Under the pieces are notes generated by a model. The model was given only the letters and a program-made list of their open reading frames with translations. It ran no database searches and had not been told where the DNA came from. Below, in pieces: positions 7,807 to 14,647 of a stretch of 64,000 nt of DNA. Positions within the stretch are counted from its first letter, which is position 1. Every line of letters begins with the position of its first letter. The DNA is from an uncultured bacterium (GTDB taxonomy: Bacteria; Verrucomicrobiota; Kiritimatiellia; RFP12; UBA1067): NCBI GenBank assembly GCA_902764415.1, contig CACWVU010000005.1:1-64000 (forward strand), written 5' to 3'. A program made the position numbers and the translations under genes.

Positions 7807-9339
7807 TTAATCCCCCACAGCACTCCTGTACCGCGCGGCTCTTGCGGCGCGACCGGACTCCCCATCGCCGTCCTTGCAGCCGAAACCTTCGCGGTACTTC
7901 AGCACATCCGCACCACGTTCCGCCGGATAGCTCGCACCGCCGTACGTCCCCTTCTCCGCCTTGAACCGCTCCAAAACATCGTACAGCGCTTTCGTCTCGT
8001 AGCCGAGCGTCTTGGCGAACTGGATCGAGCGCCAGTCTGCCTGGCTCTCCATTTCGATGCCGTAGCCATTTCGGATTGACGTCGTGAGCTTGCCAAACAA
8101 CTCGTCGGCGAGAGCGACAAGCTGCTGCCGCGCAGCGGTCTGAGTACTGTCGCCGGAATCGCCGGACATGGTCGCGACTTCCTTCATGAGAGAGAAGAGC
8201 TTCAACACGCTCTCCTTGCCGACGGACTTCATGCCGTGGCGAAGCTCCATGTGCCCCATTTCGTGTCCGAGGATCGCGGCAAGTTCATCTTCGTCCTTCA
8301 GGAACTTGAGCATCCCAGTCGTGACGAAGACGAATCCGCCGGGGACGGCGAATGCATTGACCTCGTCAGACTGCACCGTGAGGAACATGTACCCGTGATA
8401 CGGCATCGGGTCGTTTGACGCGGCGGCTAGCGTCGCGCCTATAGTGCGCACGTACACGCTTTTCGGATCGTCCTGCGGCAATACGGGGTACAGCGGCAGG
8501 ATGCGCGAAGCGACAACGCAGCCGAGCTGATATTCCTGAACAGGTCCGACTTCGCTGTAGATGAGTCCGCTCGTCACCTTTCCGGCAGAAGCCGCCGCGC
8601 CGATCAGCTTGTCCTCGCCGGCGACCGCACCCGCAAGTTTTGACGCGAAGCCAAGTCCGCTCGCGCTCGCTTTGCGCGTAGTCTTCATAAATCCACCAAA
8701 GAAGCCTTCTTCCTCGACCTTCTCTTCTTTCAACTTGCGCGAATCGGACTTGGCGAGCTCGCCCGCCGAGATGAAGGTGGCGACTTCCGCATCGGAAACG
8801 GCCTTACGTTCAGCAAGCACCTTCGTCACCGCAGCAGGGTCGGCCTTTGCCGCAGCTTTTCCACTCCCCGCCGCTCCGCGCATCGCGGCCATTTCGCCAT
8901 TTTCCGATTCGGAGAACCCGCGCATGGACGCGAGAGCGCCATCGTTCTCTGACTCCGAAAAGCCGCGCTTCGCTGCGAGTGTTCCGTCCGCCGAAATCGT
9001 CTCGTTCGGATTCTGGTTCTCCATCAACCATTCGCTGGCGATGGACGGAAACGGCAAATATCCTGTCTTGCCGTCGACCTTCACTTTGACCCAGAGCGGC
9101 AGAAGCGTATCCGGGAACTTGTCCTTGTCGCCGTTGAACGGCACGGCGAAGCGGCACGTCGTAACGACCTCCGCCGCGTCGTTGTACTTTAGCGACACAA
9201 CTGCGGTCGAGAGCCCGTCTGGCTTCTCGCGCAGCGTCAGCGTCTCGGTCGAGACACGCCACGTCTCGCCAGGCTTCGGGTCCTCGGCGTCCGCCACGGC
9301 AGCTGCGGCAAGCACAAACACTGCAATCATCTTCTTCAT
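7807..9339 (-). CDS. Secreted SH3-like/M48-family zinc metalloprotease
   Basis: 510 residues. A signal peptide (MKKMIAVFVLAAAAVADA) is followed by a bacterial SH3-like region (about 25-110, with LTLREKPDGLSTAVVSL and WVKVKVDGKTGYLP). Next is a low-complexity linker containing two copies of RGFSESEN, then an M48 peptidase domain. The zinc site is HEMGH (within AAILGHEMGHMELRHG), with the third ligand expected in EMESQAD. The upstream sequence NAFAVPGGFVFVTTGML is the typical BepA/LoiP-type M48 segment. By family these periplasmic proteases degrade or chaperone misassembled envelope proteins. This fits a gene group that starts with an ECF sigma factor. Gap to the upstream paralogue 2 is 29 bp. 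Confidence 0.87.
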   Translation of the reverse strand: MKKMIAVFVLAAAAVADAEDPKPGETWRVSTETLTLREKPDGLSTAVVSLKYNDAAEVVTTCRFAVPFNGDKDKFPDTLLPLWVKVKVDGKTGYLPFPSIASEWLMENQNPNETISADGTLAAKRGFSESENDGALASMRGFSESENGEMAAMRGAAGSGKAAAKADPAAVTKVLAERKAVSDAEVATFISAGELAKSDSRKLKEEKVEEEGFFGGFMKTTRKASASGLGFASKLAGAVAGEDKLIGAAASAGKVTSGLIYSEVGPVQEYQLGCVVASRILPLYPVLPQDDPKSVYVRTIGATLAAASNDPMPYHGYMFLTVQSDEVNAFAVPGGFVFVTTGMLKFLKDEDELAAILGHEMGHMELRHGMKSVGKESVLKLFSLMKEVATMSGDSGDSTQTAARQQLVALADELFGKLTTSIRNGYGIEMESQADWRSIQFAKTLGYETKALYDVLERFKAEKGTYGGASYPAERGADVLKYREGFGCKDGDGESGRAARAARYRSAVGD

Positions 9340-9368
9340 TGCGCATTCATCCCTTCTTTATTAAGCGC

Positions 9369-10604
9369 TTACTTTACGATTTCAATTTTAAGATTCTCGA
9401 TCTCTGGCATTGCGTCTTTCGGGATGTCAAACTCATGCCAAGAATATTTATTAAACTCCACCTCGTTTCCCCCGGCAATAGTCCATGGCACAATGGCTCT
9501 ATACGACATCTCCCTGTAACTATTTCGACTTATCCGTACTGATCCACTGGCAAAACATCTTGCCCACTTCCATGGCGTAATCTTATAACAGCAAACAACA
9601 TCATTTTTCTTATCCACAAACGATACATTGAACAAGATATCTCTGCCATCTGTAATATGACCACCCCAATTATTAATTATTTTTGCAGACGCATCGTCAA
9701 GTTCATACAATACACCGCTGCATATCGTATTATGTTCGTTAACGTTCATGGGAAGAACAAAGAATTCAGATGTGTCGCTGTTTACAGGCAAGCCAATGAT
9801 CTCTTGAGCATAAAGAAACGGATCTCGTGAACGGCAGGACTTCCCATCAGGATTAGAATTGGGATTCTTGCGCCGTTTCTCTATCATCGCATTAACATCA
9901 ATTTGATCGCCCATGCGGATAGGGATTGTTACGCTTCGCGGTTCTGCTAACGAAATCTGATCCAATACACTCTTCAATTTTGGGACTACGTTTTCAAATA
10001 GGCGCTTCTGATTGATGGATGTCTTGAAAAGATAACTTACTGATACTGTGTGTTGGGGATGCCATCCCTCCCGCTTCTCACGTATGAAGCCGTCTGGGCA
10101 GGCCAGCTCGCAGTCCATAATCTCAAGCATCGGATTCAAGCCTTCAAGGGCTTTCTTCAGCAGCGCAGCACCATCCATATTGCGCTTCGCTTCCGTTGCC
10201 ATCTTGGCATGGGCGTTTTTAAGTCCATTGCCAAGCCGAAACGTCTTCGTCGGCATCACGTCAGAGATTTTCTTCGTTAGCGCAGTTTTGCGGACTTCTG
10301 CGAGAATCTGAATTTCGACGAGGCCGTTCGGCTTCGTCGTCTCCTTCGCCACGTCATACTTCTCGATGTAGGCGTTAGACTGCGTGAGAATCTGATCCTT
10401 GACCAGTTCCTCGTTCTCCATCATCTGCTCTGCATCGACATACAGCCCGACGGCGCGTTCAACCGCGTCGCGGTATGCGTCCTTCAGCGCCTCGGTCTTG
10501 TCGGTACCGATGCCCCGCCCCTTGACCTTTACGATTTCAACATCCTGTGCTATCGCGAACGAAGCGGCAAGCAAACCGGCTGCCACAACCATTAATTTAT
10601 TCAT
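9369..10604 (-). CDS. FlgT/LPP20-like exported protein, paralogue 2
   Basis: 411 residues: signal peptide (MNKLMVVAAGLLAASFAIAQ), then the shared domain VEIVKVKGRGIGTDKTEA through QILTQSNAYIEKYDV to about residue 130. The C-terminal part differs from paralogues 1 and 3 and is not recognised. Codon use in the C-terminal half is visibly AT-rich. It is 15 bp downstream of paralogue 3 and has no separate promoter that I can see, so the two are probably read together. Function inferred only from domain resemblance: a periplasmic or outer-membrane-associated structural or sensory protein. Confidence 0.68.
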   Translation of the reverse strand: MNKLMVVAAGLLAASFAIAQDVEIVKVKGRGIGTDKTEALKDAYRDAVERAVGLYVDAEQMMENEELVKDQILTQSNAYIEKYDVAKETTKPNGLVEIQILAEVRKTALTKKISDVMPTKTFRLGNGLKNAHAKMATEAKRNMDGAALLKKALEGLNPMLEIMDCELACPDGFIREKREGWHPQHTVSVSYLFKTSINQKRLFENVVPKLKSVLDQISLAEPRSVTIPIRMGDQIDVNAMIEKRRKNPNSNPDGKSCRSRDPFLYAQEIIGLPVNSDTSEFFVLPMNVNEHNTICSGVLYELDDASAKIINNWGGHITDGRDILFNVSFVDKKNDVVCCYKITPWKWARCFASGSVRISRNSYREMSYRAIVPWTIAGGNEVEFNKYSWHEFDIPKDAMPEIENLKIEIVK

Positions 10605-10619
10605 TGTGCTTTCCTCCTC

Positions 10620-12065
10620 TTATTCCTCTACCGAGACAATTGCCGTGGCAATCTTTGCCACATCGTCCTTTGGCACGTCAACGCTGATCCATTTGACATA
10701 GCTTTTTGCGAATCCACCGACAAGCGGCGTTATCAGCAAAAGTCGTTTGCCGCCATTGCCATTGTGATCAGGATCCTCCAACAGTACGCAACCAAAATTC
10801 AGAACATCATAATTGCGCACCATAAACGAGCCTCCGGCAACCTCTTCTCCTGAAGCATCGGTAAAATTTAATTCAAATGACGTTGTTGCAGCATCTCTAT
10901 ACCAATTATTGTCTTTCCCTTCACCAACCAGTCTTTTTTGCCAAGCGACAATTTCCTTGACACATTCGTATGGGATTTTGTATAAGCGTCCGCTCAACGT
11001 TGTGCCCTTCTCAGCAACAACAAGCCCTATCCCAAATAAACAATCTTCTGGCATTGCAAAGTCATTGTTGTAGGAACCAAAGCGCTCGTTATGGTATCTC
11101 CTTATTACCCCGCCAAAATCATTTTTCACCAAATCACCAAGCACATAATAGGCACGTTCTTCCAAACCGCTAAACAAGTACTGCCTGCCGAACACTTGGG
11201 TATCAAAAAATGTCATCCCATGATATTCCTCATTCAACGCTACACCCCATTCCATTAATTCATCAACCCAAACACCAATACTGAGATCCCTCTTTTCATC
11301 ACTACGCGTCATAATTCCAGACCTATTCTTCCGCGTCGTGCCAAACTTTTTGTTTAGGCAGTTGTTGTACGCCTGCACATACTTCAAATTGTTCCGCAGA
11401 TCAAGGCGCTTGGTCGGCAATGTCTTTATCTGGTCAAGAATGCGCGACCAGCGCGGCACAAATTCCTTGTAGTATTTGTCTTTATCGACTTCAACCTTGA
11501 TTGGGTACCAAAGCCTAACAAGCGAAGGATCCTCATCGACTTTCTCGACAGATGGCTTGACGCTGTCCAAGGATGCCTTCATCAACTGTTTCACCGGCGA
11601 GAAGTCTTTGAGCTCGTTCTTGACAATTGAAAGTGCGTCTTCGTTCGCTTTGAAGTCGGTTACTATCTGGGCGTGAAGATTCTGGTTCTCCGCCGCAACG
11701 TCCTTACTCTGCGACGACATGACATCATTTATCTTCTTCGCAAGGTCGCGTTTGCGGACATTGGCAAGAATCGTAATTGCAACAAGTCCATTTGGCTTTT
11801 TTGCCTCGACAACTATGTTGTATTTCTCGATGTAGGCGTTGGACTGGGTGAGAATCTGATCAGTAACCAGTTTCTCGTTCTTCATCATTTGCTCGGCGTC
11901 GACATACAACCCGACGGCACGTTCCACCGCGTCGCGGTATGCATCTTTAAGCGCTTCGGCCTTGTCGGCGCCTACACCCTGCCCCTTGACCTTTACGATT
12001 TCGACGTCGTCGGCAAACGCGGCAAGCATTGCCATGGCTACGACAACTGCTATCATTCGTTTCAT
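10620..12065 (-). CDS. FlgT/LPP20-like exported protein, paralogue 3
   Basis: 481 residues. The signal peptide (MKRMIAVVVAMAMLAAFA) leads into DDVEIVKVKGQGVGADKAEA and the same domain of about 130 residues as in paralogues 1 and 2. The C-terminus is unrelated in detail, AT-rich in codon use and of unknown fold. It is the first structural gene after the ECF sigma factor (57 bp). It has its own promoter block at 12088-12117 that matches the block before paralogue 1, so the sigma factor may drive both. Confidence 0.68.
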   Translation of the reverse strand: MKRMIAVVVAMAMLAAFADDVEIVKVKGQGVGADKAEALKDAYRDAVERAVGLYVDAEQMMKNEKLVTDQILTQSNAYIEKYNIVVEAKKPNGLVAITILANVRKRDLAKKINDVMSSQSKDVAAENQNLHAQIVTDFKANEDALSIVKNELKDFSPVKQLMKASLDSVKPSVEKVDEDPSLVRLWYPIKVEVDKDKYYKEFVPRWSRILDQIKTLPTKRLDLRNNLKYVQAYNNCLNKKFGTTRKNRSGIMTRSDEKRDLSIGVWVDELMEWGVALNEEYHGMTFFDTQVFGRQYLFSGLEERAYYVLGDLVKNDFGGVIRRYHNERFGSYNNDFAMPEDCLFGIGLVVAEKGTTLSGRLYKIPYECVKEIVAWQKRLVGEGKDNNWYRDAATTSFELNFTDASGEEVAGGSFMVRNYDVLNFGCVLLEDPDHNGNGGKRLLLITPLVGGFAKSYVKWISVDVPKDDVAKIATAIVSVEE

Positions 12066-12087
12066 CCTGCATTTCCTTTCATTGGGT

Positions 12088-12117
12088 TTATACGGATAAG
12101 CTGTTGGTTTGTGACAA
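12088..12117 (-). promoter_or_regulatory. Candidate ECF-type promoter upstream of FlgT-like paralogue 3
   Basis: Minus strand TTGTCACA (12117-12110) and CCGTATAA (12095-12088), 14 bp apart. Most positions in and around the block, down to the AATGAAAGGA ribosome site, are shared with 5159-5188. It lies immediately downstream of the ECF sigma gene. Confidence 0.5.
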
Positions 12118-12122
12118 GGTTT

Positions 12123-12710
12123 CTACTCCAGGAGCTTCATATACTCCCTTATCATCTCCGTTACGCGGTGCTTGACCTGACGGACAAGCGCTGGGGTGAC
12201 CCCGCGCAAAGCGGCGATCTCAGATGGCTTGTCGCCCTTTTCGACGTCCAGATAGATTTCCCTGTATCCATTCGGCAACGGCATATGGTCAAGGACATGC
12301 TTTCGCGCCGCCTCATAACACGACTCCCTCCACTGCCGTTCCATGACTTCGTATCCGGTCGGCGTTTCACGCCGTAACCAGTCTATCTTTTCAAGCGTCA
12401 CGCCCTCCGCAGCCTTGCGCTCGCGCAGATAGTCCACCGCCATGTTGTAGACTATCGCATAGAGATACGTCCTGAACCTGGCGCGAGAGGCGTCGTACTT
12501 CTTCGAACGCAACTCTCGCACAAGCCTTACCATCACGTCCTGCACAATGTCGTCATAGTCGCTCACGAGGGAAAAGAACTTCTGGCGCATAAAAAAGCGA
12601 ATCACGGGACGATAAAGCCTGTCGAACTCAAACCACTTCGCGTCATCCAGGTCGCCGCGCTCGGCAATCTGCTTTAGCAGTGTCTTGGGGGTGTCAGGTA
12701 TCACGCTCAT
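12123..12710 (-). CDS. ECF-family RNA polymerase sigma factor
   Basis: 195 residues. Region 2 has YDDIVQDVMVRLVREL and FRTYLYAIVYNMAVDYLRER. Region 4 has PNGYREIYLDVEKGDKPSEI followed by the helix-turn-helix ALRGVTPALVRQVKHRV. No region 1 or 3 is present, as expected for ECF sigma factors. Its ATG overlaps the stop of the kinase gene (ATGA at 12707-12710), so the two are translationally coupled. ECF sigma factors paired with Ser/Thr kinases are known (EcfP-PknT type), where phosphorylation replaces an anti-sigma factor; I see no anti-sigma gene here. Likely targets include the two TGTCACA-type promoters in the same cluster (inference). Confidence 0.9.
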   Translation of the reverse strand: MSVIPDTPKTLLKQIAERGDLDDAKWFEFDRLYRPVIRFFMRQKFFSLVSDYDDIVQDVMVRLVRELRSKKYDASRARFRTYLYAIVYNMAVDYLRERKAAEGVTLEKIDWLRRETPTGYEVMERQWRESCYEAARKHVLDHMPLPNGYREIYLDVEKGDKPSEIAALRGVTPALVRQVKHRVTEMIREYMKLLE

Positions 12711-13858
12711 TGCCGTTTTATGACTACCTTCCTGTTGCCGCGATACAAGACGCGCATCCCGGGCTGCGGAACGACTTTAATCTGGTCGCGCATGTCGCCT
12801 ACTACTTCGTCAGCCGAAATGAGAACACCGCTGAAATCCTCCGGCACCGCGATTTCCGCAATGCCGTCGGCATCAGGCAGCACAAGCCGCCCAATGTGCA
12901 CGGCTCCGCTCATGGCAGCCATACCAGGCCGCAGCGAAACAACTTCGCCAGAAGAAACCGTCTGATGTGTTGACGCAAACCCCATACCCAGAAACAAACC
13001 GCAGCCAAGCAGGCATACTGCTACGCACGCCGCTATGGCGGCCAGCCTTGCGTGCCAGCGAGTACTTGGTTTCTGCAACGGCGTCTCCGGCAACTGCCCG
13101 GCATTCCCCGGGCGCTTCTTCGGATCTTGCTCAAGCATCTGAGAAAGGGTCTTCGCCCACTGTGGCGCAAACGTTCTCAACTGCGCAATGAGACGCGGCG
13201 ATCCCTCATACCAGATGCCGGTTACGACCTTGAACATAACGACGCCAAAGGAATAGACGTCGGAACGCGGCGTGGCCGGAGTGCCATCGCGGCATTCTGG
13301 AGCAATGGCATACGCAGTGCCGAAGCCTCCGGCCTCGCACGAGCCGGTAAGTTCCAGTCGTTCGCGCATCTGGGGATTCACGATGCGGGCAATGCCAAAG
13401 TCGGAAAGAACCGCGTGGCCGTCACTACGCAACAGGACATTCTCGGCCTTAAGGTCGCCGTGGACGATTCCAAGCGAATGACAATATGCGAGCGCATCCC
13501 GCAAATCGCAATATATGGACACCGCTTCATTCGGCGTTGGCGGCCTACTGCTCGACAGTTTTGCGGCCAGAGTGTCGCCTTCGACCAGATCCATCGCAAG
13601 CCACGGTTTTCCGTCTGTAGTAGTGCCGAAATCGGTGACGCGCACTATGTTTGGATGGCGCAGCGTCGCAAGGACACGAGCTTCGGCCAGGAACTTGCCG
13701 CGCAGCGTTTCGGCATTTGTACAACCAGACACGTCAAACACCTTTACGGCATGACGTGTCCTGAGCGAGTCGTGTACTGCGGCATAAACCACCGACATCC
13801 CTCCTCGCCCACATTCCGCCTCGATGCGGTATGGCCCGAATTTGTCTATTGCAACGCC
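12707..13858 (-). CDS. Membrane Ser/Thr protein kinase (Pkn2-like) with disrupted 5' end
   Basis: The kinase domain has CGRGGMSVVYAA (glycine loop), HAVKVFD (ATP Lys), HGDLKAENVLL (catalytic loop, HGD not HRD), SDFGIAR and YAIAPE. One transmembrane helix follows (about LAAIAACVAVCLLGCGLFLG), then about 85 extracytoplasmic residues. The first standard start codon (ATG 13798) lies inside the glycine loop and is too late. In-frame sequence continues upstream as VAIDKFGPYRIEAE to 13858, where a TAA (13861-13859) blocks it, with no ATG, GTG or TTG between. In another frame just upstream, VCKARHSSLPSKCC looks like a zinc ribbon common at the N-terminus of such kinases, so a frameshift (natural or sequencing) is likely. 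Coupled to the sigma factor gene by ATGA. Confidence 0.82.
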   Translation of the reverse strand, partial: GVAIDKFGPYRIEAECGRGGMSVVYAAVHDSLRTRHAVKVFDVSGCTNAETLRGKFLAEARVLATLRHPNIVRVTDFGTTTDGKPWLAMDLVEGDTLAAKLSSSRPPTPNEAVSIYCDLRDALAYCHSLGIVHGDLKAENVLLRSDGHAVLSDFGIARIVNPQMRERLELTGSCEAGGFGTAYAIAPECRDGTPATPRSDVYSFGVVMFKVVTGIWYEGSPRLIAQLRTFAPQWAKTLSQMLEQDPKKRPGNAGQLPETPLQKPSTRWHARLAAIAACVAVCLLGCGLFLGMGFASTHQTVSSGEVVSLRPGMAAMSGAVHIGRLVLPDADGIAEIAVPEDFSGVLISADEVVGDMRDQIKVVPQPGMRVLYRGNRKVVIKRQ

Positions 13859-14078
13859 TTATTGCCGTCTTCCAGATGGGCACAACACTTCGACGGCAAA
13901 GAAGAGTGGCGTGCCTTGCATACTCACGTTTCAAGAAAGGCATCGCCAAACGCCCGACAGAAAACATGATATGAAGACACGCCACATGGATTGACCACGC
14001 AGCGCAACCTTCGTACTCCGCTTTCTGTCTTGAAATTGGCGATTTCTTCTTGAAGCGTCATACGCTGTTGCGTACGTC

Positions 14079-14165
14079 CTGCAGTCCCGCTTGGGACTCT
14101 GCAGTCCCCGCCAGCCGCCTTGATGCACGGCACGCGGGGTTCTGGTCTCGCGCTTGCGCGCTCGG
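14079..14165. repeat. REP-like palindromes
   Basis: CTGCAGTCCC occurs at 14079-14088 and again at 14099-14108, with GGGACT between, so the block folds as GGGACTGCAGAGTCCC-type stems. Next to it CGCGCTTGCGCG (14148-14159) is another short palindrome, and CCCCGCCAGCCGCC faces GGCACGCGGGG. The style recalls the REP cluster beside the RAYT at the left end. Confidence 0.5.
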
Positions 14166-14259
14166 CCCGGCAGACTGGTCAGATTGGCGGCCAGCCGAAT
14201 TCAAAGAACGACGCGGTGACCCGCGGCACCGCCGTAGCCACTTCGGTCGGTGTGCGTGT

Positions 14260-14289
14260 ATTTTACCAAATTCCGCTGGCAATATGCAA
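14260..14289 (-). promoter_or_regulatory. Promoter reading towards the kinase-sigma operon
   Basis: Minus strand TTGCAT (14289-14284), 18-bp spacer, TTTGG TAAAAT (-10 at 14265-14260). The predicted start is near 14253, about 395 nt upstream of the kinase frame. Confidence 0.55.
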
Positions 14290-14315
14290 CTAACCGGCTA
14301 GGACCGCGGCGCGGG

Positions 14316-14358
14316 GGAGAAAAACAGAGCGGCGGTTCCGTGGGGACGGAACCGCCGC
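14316..14358 (-). terminator. Rho-independent terminator of rpsA-rpmB
   Basis: On the minus strand a 13-bp perfect stem, GCGGCGGTTCCGT / ACGGAACCGCCGC, with a CCCC loop, is followed by TCTGTTTTTC. It lies about 30 nt after the rpmB stop. Confidence 0.9.
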
Positions 14359-14389
14359 GCCGTGCCGGCGTGGGAGCCGGAGGTGCGGA

Positions 14390-14620
14390 TCAGGCCTTGG
14401 TGACCTTGCCGGACCTGATGCACGCCGCGCAGACGCGCATGCGCTTGACGTTGCCCTTGCCGTCGGCGACGCGCACCGAGCGCAGGTTGGGCAGGAAGCG
14501 ACGCTTCGTGATGCCGGTGGTGTGCAGGCCGATGCCGCCCTTGTACTTGGGCGAGCCCTTGCGGACGATGACGTTGCCCGTCGCCGGGCCCTTGCCGCAG
14601 ATTTCGCAAACTCTGGACAT
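14390..14620 (-). CDS. rpmB: 50S ribosomal protein L28
   Basis: 76 residues, the usual length. It starts MSRVCEICGKGPATGNVIVR, the typical L28 N-terminus with CxxCGK, and continues with TTGITKRRFLPNL and RVCAACIRSGKV, which supplies the second CxxC of the zinc-binding form. It is 27 bp downstream of rpsA on the same strand and is followed by a clear terminator. Component of the large ribosomal subunit. Confidence 0.97.
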   Translation of the reverse strand: MSRVCEICGKGPATGNVIVRKGSPKYKGGIGLHTTGITKRRFLPNLRSVRVADGKGNVKRMRVCAACIRSGKVTKA

Positions 14621-14647
14621 TGTTCCGTTCCTTTCGTCTGAGTTCCC

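Larger units (their letters stand above)
13859..14389. other. Gap between the kinase and rpmB: promoter, repeats and possible small RNA
   Basis: No convincing gene is present. The minus strand holds a promoter (14260-14289). It is followed by about 230 nt of structured, GC-rich sequence, then repeated CTGCAGTCCC palindromes, then fragments that read in other frames as the broken N-terminus of the kinase. The rpmB terminator occupies 14316-14358. A short open frame (14133-13924, minus) has no family resemblance. A transcript from 14253 down could be a small RNA or simply the long leader of the kinase operon. Confidence 0.45.

Noticed and set aside
13924-14133. Small minus-strand frame of 69 codons in the gap before the kinase
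   Set aside because: No family, no ribosome site, and it overlaps repeats and the broken 5' end of the kinase; it is not supported as a gene.
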